DNA of 11,245 bases from contig DOJA01000122.1 in assembly GCA_003511945.1 (NCBI GenBank), forward strand, positions 1 to 11,245, given 5' to 3'. Made by a program: the position numbers and the translations under genes. Source of the DNA: Phycisphaerales bacterium. Lineage in GTDB: Bacteria; Planctomycetota; Phycisphaerae; Phycisphaerales; UBA1924. The notes under the pieces were generated by a model. That model saw only the letters and a program-made list of their open reading frames with translations, was not told the DNA's origin and did no database searches. Positions 6,910 through 11,245 of this stretch are shown one piece after another (position 1 is the first letter of the stretch; each line of letters begins with the position of its first letter).

Positions 6910-7142
6910 CCGCGGAGTCCTTCCTTGGCCCGCTCCCTGCATCGCGTCCCCGGGCCGCCAGGGCTCGGACTCACCCGACACCCACAGCCAGGCCCGCGCG
7001 CCCGGCACGCGGCGCGGGGGACGGAATCCCCACAACGAGCCAGATTACCGGCCCGACGCCCCAAAACCAAGAAGAATCCTCACAATCTGGGCGGTTTTCG
7101 GTGGCAAGCGGCGGGATCGTCGGACTCAGGCGGCCTCCTGCG
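6910..7142 (-). other. Upstream region of the ACT gene with interleaved inverted repeats
   Basis: No gene is supported here. Between 7040 and 7098 lie two interleaved inverted repeats: CCAGATT at 7040-7046 pairs with AATCTGG at 7084-7090, and AAAACC at 7063-7068 pairs with GGTTTT at 7093-7098. Since one arm of the second pair lies inside the first, an RNA from the minus strand could form a pseudoknot. The stretch is notably less GC-rich than its surroundings, which fits a promoter or leader. No convincing -10/-35 pair could be fixed. Confidence 0.35.
6918..6926 (-). promoter_or_regulatory. Shine-Dalgarno site of the ACT gene
   Basis: On the minus strand AAGGAAGGA ends eight bases before the ATG at 6909. 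It is one of the clearest ribosome-binding sites in the window and fixes this start. Confidence 0.75.
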
Positions 7143-7343
7143 GCCGCTCACGGAGTGAATCGAAGGGGGACGGGAGAGACGGGCGGGCCGCCCGTCCCAC
7201 CAAGAGAGACAGGCGGGACGCCTGTCCCACCAGAGACGAGCGAGGCGCCCGTCCCAGCAAGAGAAACAGGCGGGACGCCGGTCCCTCCAGAGACGGGCGG
7301 GCCGCCCGTCCCACCGCGGAGAAGAGTTCAGTCTCCGCGGGGC
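7143..7343. repeat. Palindromic repeat element, five-unit copy
   Basis: Five 19-nt palindromes start at 7178, 7208, 7235, 7265 and 7292, so their spacing alternates 30, 27, 30, 27. Odd units have gacgggcg/cgcccgtc arms and even units gacaggcg/cgcctgtc arms, a compensated G-C to A-T change. Units 1, 2 and 5 are perfect; units 3 and 4 carry mismatches. Odd and even units have different spacers (11 and 8 nt), so the array is a 57-nt dimer repeated two and a half times. The flanks 7143-7177 and 7311-7343 match those of the copy at 9858-9944 without gaps. The right end overlaps the last codons of mqnD. Confidence 0.9.
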
Positions 7344-8245
7344 CCCTGGGCCAGCGGCCCACACTCCAGCAGGTCCAGCGGACCCGCGTCCGGGGACAGC
7401 CCGCTCGACCGCCCCAGGGCGAGCAGTTCGGCGATGGCCCTTCGCCCGTCCGGGCCGGGGTCGAGGGTGCGTTGGGAGACATACATCGACAGGTATCGGT
7501 CCAGCGTGGAACTGTCGAGCTCCGGGTAGCGGGCGCCGATCCTCTCCATGCCCTCCCGGCGATGGTCCAGGGCGTGCGCGATCGACCGGCACAGCAGCCG
7601 CCCCACGGCTTCGAGGGCGCCTGGGCCGAAGCGCTCGTCCAGGTCGCGCCGGACAGCGTTGCCCCCCAAGGGGAGCGGGAGCCCCTTGGCGTCGCGCCAC
7701 CGGAGGCCGATGTCCAGCAGTTCGGCGAGGTCGTGCCGAGCGTAGGTCAGCTGCGCGTCGTGGATCAGGAGCCCGGCGGCGGCCTCGCCCCGCTGGACGG
7801 CGCCCGGGATCTCATCAAAGGGCAGTTCGACGAAGCGGAACTCGCGCCCGACCAGCACACGGAGGACGAGGAACGCGGTGGTGTTCACGCCGGGGATGGC
7901 GACGAGCGTGGACGGATCGGCGACGAACGCCAGCGGGTCCGCCACACGGCCGCGCCGGTCGGCGCGGACGACGAGCTTGGGGCCATAGCCGTCGCCGAAG
8001 GAGCCGGCGCAGGAGGTCAGGCGGTACCGGTCCTTGATGTGCGGGTAGGTGTGGATGGAGACGGCGGTGATGTCGAGGTCGCCGCTGGTGATGGCGCGAC
8101 GGTTCAGTTGCTGGATGTCCTCCGCGATGGGGTGGAAGCGGAACCCGTGAGTGTCGAAGACGGGCGGCTCGGACTCGGAGCCCAGGGGCCACCACATGAA
8201 GACATCATCGGGGTCGGGGGAATGGGCGAGGGTCAGCAGGGGCAT
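7328..8245 (-). CDS. mqnD: 1,4-dihydroxy-6-naphthoate synthase MqnD
   Basis: MqnD converts cyclic de-hypoxanthinyl futalosine to 1,4-dihydroxy-6-naphthoate in the futalosine route to menaquinone. The 305-aa product has the periplasmic-binding-protein-like fold of MqnA/MqnD. Visible motifs are LAHSPDPDDVFMWWPL (6-21), EDIQQLNRRA (42-51), GDLDITAVSIHTYP (55-68), CAGSFGDGYGPKLVVR (79-94), IPGVNTTAFLVLRV (117-130), LLIHDAQLTY (159-168) and LPLGGNAVRRDL (191-202). His162 corresponds to the His of the IHEG-type motif that acts as base in characterised MqnD. At 305 residues it seems somewhat longer than usual; the extra part is the C-terminus, whose last codons and stop fall within the palindromic repeat element. 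The ATG at 8245 fits the family start, but no Shine-Dalgarno is visible. No other mqn gene lies in the window. A GNAT gene is 65 nt upstream on the same strand. Confidence 0.88.
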   Translation of the reverse strand: MPLLTLAHSPDPDDVFMWWPLGSESEPPVFDTHGFRFHPIAEDIQQLNRRAITSGDLDITAVSIHTYPHIKDRYRLTSCAGSFGDGYGPKLVVRADRRGRVADPLAFVADPSTLVAIPGVNTTAFLVLRVLVGREFRFVELPFDEIPGAVQRGEAAAGLLIHDAQLTYARHDLAELLDIGLRWRDAKGLPLPLGGNAVRRDLDERFGPGALEAVGRLLCRSIAHALDHRREGMERIGARYPELDSSTLDRYLSMYVSQRTLDPGPDGRRAIAELLALGRSSGLSPDAGPLDLLECGPLAQGPRGD

Positions 8246-8310
8246 CGGTGGGGAGGGTAGGCGGGGACGGGGGGCGTCATGGGCGAGCGGAGTCGGCACT
8301 GATCGACGGA

Positions 8311-8790
8311 TCAGAGCCCCTTGCGGAAGAGCACAAGGCGGTGCACCTCGCGGAAGCCGCACGCGCCGTGGGCGCGGATCGATCCATCGTTCCCGATCTT
8401 GGCGTCGGACGCCAGTTCCGTCAGCCCGCGACGACGGCACCAGTCCTCCGCCGCGCGCATCAGCTCGCTGCCCACGCCCTGGCGTCGGGAATCCGGGTCG
8501 ACCCACCACCCTTCGATAGAGCCCACGGGCGAGGTCTCGCACCCCTCAGCGAACGCTCGCTCGCCTACTTCTATGAACCCGCACAGGCCGGGCCTGGGCG
8601 CCCGCGCCGCGACGAGCACCGCTGCGTCGCCACCTCGCGCGAGCCAGGCACGCCAGTCTGCCTCGGTCTGATCGGTCCACAGCGCCGTGCGCATCCGCTG
8701 CCACTCGCGCAGGTCGTGGGCCTGCGCCGGGTCGAGCGGCCGGATGATGGGCGGGATGTGGGGCTTCGCTGTGGCGGGACACTCGTTCAA
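8311..8790 (-). CDS. GNAT acetyltransferase resembling aminoglycoside AAC(6')-I
   Basis: The product (159 aa with this start) is a single GNAT domain. It matches the AAC(6')-Ig-like group of aminoglycoside 6'-N-acetyltransferases at several diagnostic points: IIRPL then REWQRMRTALWTD (28-40), EGCETSPVGSIEGWWVDP (82-99), the acetyl-CoA loop RRQGVGSEL (102-110), ELASDA (125-130), and HGACGFREVHRLVLFRKGL (141-159). Such enzymes transfer acetyl from acetyl-CoA to the 6'-amine of aminoglycosides, though many chromosomal relatives have unknown natural substrates. I chose the TTG at 8790, which puts IIRPL close to the N-terminus as in relatives and has GGAG seven bases upstream. An ATG at 8880 would add 30 residues that look unconserved. 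It may be co-transcribed with mqnD. Confidence 0.78.
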   Translation of the reverse strand: MNECPATAKPHIPPIIRPLDPAQAHDLREWQRMRTALWTDQTEADWRAWLARGGDAAVLVAARAPRPGLCGFIEVGERAFAEGCETSPVGSIEGWWVDPDSRRQGVGSELMRAAEDWCRRRGLTELASDAKIGNDGSIRAHGACGFREVHRLVLFRKGL

Positions 8791-8814
8791 GGGGCCGCTC
8801 CGGCGGAGTGTTGA

Positions 8815-8833
8815 CCAGGGGCATGGACCCTGG
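8815..8833. promoter_or_regulatory. Small inverted repeat in the divergent intergenic region
   Basis: CCAGGG and CCCTGG are separated by seven bases, in the 186-nt region between the divergent AAC(6')-like and pseudopilin-like genes. It could be an operator or a leader hairpin, but six-base arms are within chance for such GC-rich DNA. Confidence 0.25.
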
Positions 8834-8964
8834 AAGATGGGATCGACAGGACCGATCCCCGAATGAGCAGTTGCGCCCATAGCTGCTCCGAGTAGGCCCG
8901 ATGGAAGGGAGAAGAGCGGCGTGGCAGGTGCTGGCTTCGGCACCGCTGACCATGGCTTCGTGCG

Positions 8965-8970
8965 TAGAAT
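8965..8970 (+). promoter_or_regulatory. Possible -10 element for leaderless transcription
   Basis: TAGAAT ends six bases before the ATG at 8977, which would place the transcription start on or next to the start codon. No Shine-Dalgarno precedes this ATG, which fits a leaderless message. No good -35 hexamer is visible at the usual spacing. Confidence 0.4.
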
Positions 8971-8976
8971 ATTGCA

Positions 8977-9855
8977 ATGGGCTGGGCTCGGCCACAATCC
9001 GCGCGGTCACGCGGCTGGACCTCGGCGGAGGTCGCCATCATCTTGGCCTGCGTCGTCGGCCTGCTGGCGCTCGTGTTCGCGTTCGGTCTAGCTCCGAGCA
9101 TCGGGCGATCGAGGAGTGTCGGCCACCAGGCGGTGGCGGGCGCTCAGGTGCGGTCCACGCAGTTTGCGCTGATTGGCTGGGCCCAGTCGCACAACGGGCG
9201 CTTCCCGCTTCCATCTGCCGTCGACCTCGCCGACGCCACGGTGAGCGAAGCCGGGCGCGCCAAGGACACCAGCGCCAACATCGCGTCGATCCTGGTCTGG
9301 GAGCGGTTGATCGTTCCCGAAGTCCTCGTGGACCCGAACGACAAGGGCAGGGTTTCGGTGAGGAGCGGCTACTCGACCTCGAACCCCGCGAGCGCCGTGA
9401 GGCCGGCGGAGGCCCTGTGGGACCCCGCGTTCAGCGCGGACTTCACCTCGGCAAAGGGCGGCAACCTGTCGTGGGCGATGCGCCAGCCCGGGGGCGGGCG
9501 CCTTGAGCATTGGGGCCTGTCGAGCAGCGCATCGAGGCCCATGGTCTCCTCGCGCGGCGCCGAGATGACCGGCATCAGCGGGACGCCGACCAAGCCGCGG
9601 CCCGACTGGGCCAACCGGCGGAGCATCCAACTTCGTCGCGGCGAGTGGGATGGGAATGTCGCCTTCGGCGACGGGCATGTGCAGTTCGTGACATCGCTCT
9701 TCGTGCACGGCTCGGCTCGCGTGAACTGCGCGCTGCTGCCGCCCGACGCCCTGTTCTTCGATGAACCGACGGACCCCGAGTCGAAGAACGACTACTTAGG
9801 GATCTTCACCCGCGCGGGGGACTCACTCGCCGACTTCCGGGCGATCTGGGACTAG
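8977..9855 (+). CDS. Pseudopilin-like (type II secretion/prepilin-type) protein with FGDGHV motif
   Basis: The 292-aa protein has one N-terminal membrane helix (about 17-39) after a basic stretch. It ends with WDGNVAFGDGHVQFVTS (224-240), the H-x9-DG type signature of the large planctomycete family of prepilin-like proteins. The usual cleavage site G/FTLIELL is degenerate here: RG/WTSAEVAI, where Gly13 would precede cleavage and Glu18 is at mature position +5 as in true prepilins. A peptidase could therefore still process it. The middle (about 60-200) contains the NGRFPLPSAVDLAD region often seen in these proteins. It probably sits in the inner membrane or a pseudopilus with its globular part outside; the actual role of the family is poorly known. 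No secretion genes are adjacent. The ATG at 8977 follows a TAGAAT box and has no Shine-Dalgarno. Confidence 0.82.
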   Translation: MGWARPQSARSRGWTSAEVAIILACVVGLLALVFAFGLAPSIGRSRSVGHQAVAGAQVRSTQFALIGWAQSHNGRFPLPSAVDLADATVSEAGRAKDTSANIASILVWERLIVPEVLVDPNDKGRVSVRSGYSTSNPASAVRPAEALWDPAFSADFTSAKGGNLSWAMRQPGGGRLEHWGLSSSASRPMVSSRGAEMTGISGTPTKPRPDWANRRSIQLRRGEWDGNVAFGDGHVQFVTSLFVHGSARVNCALLPPDALFFDEPTDPESKNDYLGIFTRAGDSLADFRAIWD

Positions 9856-9857
9856 GA

Positions 9858-9944
9858 GCCGCTCACAGAGTGAATGGAACAGGGACGGGAGAGACGGGCG
9901 GGCCGCCCGTCCCACCGAGGAGAGCAGGTCCGTGTCCGCGGGGC
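9858..9944. repeat. Palindromic repeat element, single-unit copy
   Basis: One 19-nt palindrome at 9893-9911 (gacgggcgg, g, ccgcccgtc) is identical to units 1 and 5 of the larger element at 7143-7343. Its 35-nt left and 33-nt right flanks align without gaps to those of the larger copy. It starts two bases after the stop of the pseudopilin-like gene and lies 3' of the convergent GNAT gene, where a hairpin could serve both transcripts. Confidence 0.9.
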
Positions 9945-9979
9945 TCTCAGCGTCTTGGAGTGCTGGGGCGCGCCGCGGC

Positions 9980-10543
9980 TCAGCCCAGCCCCTTGCTCAG
10001 GATCGCGCTGCGGTAGTTGGTGTAGGGCCACTGCCAGTGCTCGACGAAGCGGAACCCGCGCTTGAGGTAGAAGGCCATCAGGGCGGTGTCGGGCTCGGCC
10101 ATGCTGCAGGCGAGTTCGTTCGCGCCCAGGGCGCGGGCCCGCGTCTCGACGGCCCCGAGCAGCGCAAGCCCCACGCCCCGCCCCTGGTGGTCGGGGTCGA
10201 CCGCAAAGAGCGAGAAGTGCGTGACCCCCTGGCGGAGAAAAAAGGGCGGGAACCGGGCGGTCTCGATCTCCTGGAAGAGGATCGTGCCCACGAGCGCGTC
10301 CGTCGCGCCCAGCGCGTCGCGGAGGGTGGCGACGAAGCACTCGCCGCTGGCGGCCCGCTCGCGCGTCACCTCGACCGTCTGGCGCCCCGCGAGCGGGCGG
10401 AGCCCCATCTCGACCTGCGGCCTGTAGGCGCGGTGAAGGAGCGCGGTCAGTTCCTCGGCGCTGTCGCCCTCGCGCAGGGGGCGCACGGAGAGGGTCCGGG
10501 CGGCGACGGACGCGGGCGGGGTATCGTTGAGCGTCACGGGCAA
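9980..10543 (-). CDS. GNAT-family N-acetyltransferase
   Basis: The 187-aa protein has a single GNAT domain. The N-terminal strand is TLSVRPLREGD (17-27). The core strand HFSLFAVDPDHQ is followed by the acetyl-CoA pyrophosphate loop QGRGVGLALL (120-129). MAFYLKRGFRFVEHW (156-170) forms the usual C-terminal helix and strand. The tail QWPYTNYRSAILSKGL is distinctive, but I do not recognise it as a known subfamily. The acceptor substrate is unknown. The start is a TTG at 10543 with GGAGG six bases upstream; a GTG at 10537 is too far from that site to be preferred. It is divergent from the thioesterase gene with only 45 nt between them, so the promoters overlap or face each other. Confidence 0.82.
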   Translation of the reverse strand: MPVTLNDTPPASVAARTLSVRPLREGDSAEELTALLHRAYRPQVEMGLRPLAGRQTVEVTRERAASGECFVATLRDALGATDALVGTILFQEIETARFPPFFLRQGVTHFSLFAVDPDHQGRGVGLALLGAVETRARALGANELACSMAEPDTALMAFYLKRGFRFVEHWQWPYTNYRSAILSKGLG

Positions 10544-10588
10544 GGCGGTCCTCCGGCGAGCCGAGCGGAGAGTCTAGACGGAATAACT

Positions 10589-11065
10589 ATGCAGTCCAGC
10601 GCATATTCCACGAATCCGCCCCTGCCGGACCGTCCGGTCCCCGTCGAAGGGGAATCGCGCCTGCGCGTCCGCTACTGCGAGTGCGACCCGATGGGCGTGG
10701 CCCACCACTCGGCGTTCATTCCCTGGTTCGAGATCGGGCGGACGGAGTTGCTCCGCGCCGGCGGGGTGGCCTACGCGGCGATTGAGAAGGCGGGGGTCTT
10801 CCTGGTCGTCACCCGCCTTGAAGTGCGCTACCACCGTCCCGCGCGGTACGACGACCTGCTGGTGGTGGTGACGCGGGTCTCGGGGGGCGGGCGGGCGCGG
10901 GTGGACCACGAGTACGAGGTCTGGGCCGACCGCGACGACGGGAGGGGCAAGAGCGAACTGCTGGCGACGGGGGGCTCGACGCTCGCGTGCGTGGGCGCCG
11001 ATGGCAGGCCGCGGGCGCTGCCCGACTGGCTGCGTGCGGAGCGCCACGCCCCGGCGCCGGGCTGA
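10589..11065 (+). CDS. Acyl-CoA thioesterase, hotdog fold (4HBT/YbgC-like)
   Basis: The 158-aa product carries the 4-hydroxybenzoyl-CoA thioesterase/YbgC signature RVRYCECDPMGVAHHSAFIPWFEIGRTELLR (26-56). Asp33 is at the catalytic position and the histidines follow it. Next come LVVTRLEVRYHRPARYDDLLVVVT (72-95), typical of the central hotdog strands, and a VDHEYEVWA strand (105-113). Such enzymes hydrolyse acyl-CoA or acyl-ACP thioesters, usually as tetramers in the cytoplasm; the chain specificity is not visible. The N-terminal 20 residues are Pro/Ser-rich and probably disordered. The ATG at 10589 has only a weak CGGA six bases upstream. The gene is divergent from the GNAT gene, and a repeat element begins 39 nt after its stop. 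Confidence 0.9.
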   Translation: MQSSAYSTNPPLPDRPVPVEGESRLRVRYCECDPMGVAHHSAFIPWFEIGRTELLRAGGVAYAAIEKAGVFLVVTRLEVRYHRPARYDDLLVVVTRVSGGGRARVDHEYEVWADRDDGRGKSELLATGGSTLACVGADGRPRALPDWLRAERHAPAPG

Positions 11066-11103
11066 GCGCGGCGCTTCCCGTGGTCCAATCATTCGAAAAG
11101 GGA

Positions 11104-11211
11104 TTCACCACGGAGGCACGGAGCCACCGAGGAAGACAGAGGAGCTGGGTTTCGGACTTCCGGCGCCCTGACTCTTTGATCTTCTCCGTGACTCAGTGTC
11201 TCCGTGGTGAG
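11104..11211. repeat. Short element with terminal inverted repeats
   Basis: The left end at 11104-11123 (ttcaccacggaggcacggag) and the right end at 11192-11211 match as inverted repeats at 17 of 20 positions. Each end also contains a second, shorter CACGGAG/CTCCGTG-type repeat. The 108-bp unit has no coding frame. Its size and ends resemble a MITE-like or REP-like dispersed element. Confidence 0.8.
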
Positions 11212-11225
11212 TCTTCAGGCGGGAG

Positions 11226-11245
11226 TTCACCACGGAGGCACGGAG
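11226..11245. repeat. Start of a second copy of the terminal-repeat element
   Basis: These 20 bases are identical to 11104-11123 and in the same orientation. They start 14 bases after the first element and run off the window, so the elements appear to be arranged in tandem. Confidence 0.8.

Noticed and set aside
7178..7310. CRISPR-like array
   Set aside because: The units are palindromes separated by only 8 or 11 nt of near-identical sequence, not unique spacers, and there are no cas genes.
7080..7700. Open frames through the palindromic array encoding repeated GRPAR-type peptides
   Set aside because: The array spacing is a multiple of three, which keeps frames open by accident; the peptides are translations of the palindromes.
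6884..8260. A 458-codon plus-strand frame opposite mqnD
   Set aside because: It crosses the palindromic array and is antisense to a recognisable MqnD; its composition is repetitive with no family motif.
8811..8839. TTGACC as a -35 element for the pseudopilin-like gene
   Set aside because: No acceptable -10 hexamer at 16-18 bases, and it lies over 140 bases before the TAGAAT box next to the ATG.
8791..8997. Longer AAC(6')-like protein from start codons at 8880 or 8997
   Set aside because: The added residues are unlike known relatives, which begin just before the IIRPL-equivalent strand. The longer form from 8997 would also overlap the divergent pseudopilin start. The 8880 start cannot be fully excluded.

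Overview
The window is strongly GC-rich, gene-dense bacterial chromosome. I infer a member of the Planctomycetota, possibly Phycisphaerae-like. The inference rests on three things. There is a pseudopilin-like protein ending in the WDGN...FGDGHV signature common in that phylum. There is a futalosine-pathway MqnD. There are also two kinds of dispersed repeat that I associate with planctomycete genomes: GAC(G/A)GGCG palindromes and CACCACGGAGGCACGGAG terminal repeats. No rRNA, tRNA, transposase, phage gene or CRISPR array was seen.

Positions 1-6338 form one plus-strand block, probably an operon, because most junctions overlap or are very short. It holds the 3' end of a DinB-like gene, an NRDE/TANGO2-family gene, a very large three-domain membrane protein, a bifunctional-nuclease (BFN/DUF151) gene, truD (tRNA pseudouridine-13 synthase) and a HAD-family hydrolase. 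The three-domain protein (929 aa, 1090-3879) is the most unusual item. It fuses an alpha/beta hydrolase with a full Ser-Asp-His triad, a DedA/VTT membrane domain with the paired-arginine motif, and an ATP-grasp ligase-like domain with its metal-binding D, E and N residues. This suggests a self-contained machine that hydrolyses, moves and ligates a lipid or envelope substrate. That role is inference.

Positions 6415-8790 hold three minus-strand genes: a tandem ACT-domain protein, mqnD (menaquinone synthesis by the futalosine route) and a GNAT resembling the aminoglycoside 6'-N-acetyltransferase AAC(6')-I group. The ACT gene's upstream region carries two interleaved inverted repeats. An array of five 19-nt palindromes separates it from the 3' end of mqnD, and the array's right border overlaps the end of mqnD.

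Positions 8791-11245 hold a plus-strand pseudopilin-like gene that looks leaderless, a single-unit copy of the same palindromic element, a minus-strand GNAT with a TTG start, a divergent plus-strand hotdog-fold acyl-CoA thioesterase, and at the end a short element bounded by terminal inverted repeats with a second copy beginning at the window edge. The two palindromic elements share both borders and differ in length by exactly two 57-nt units.
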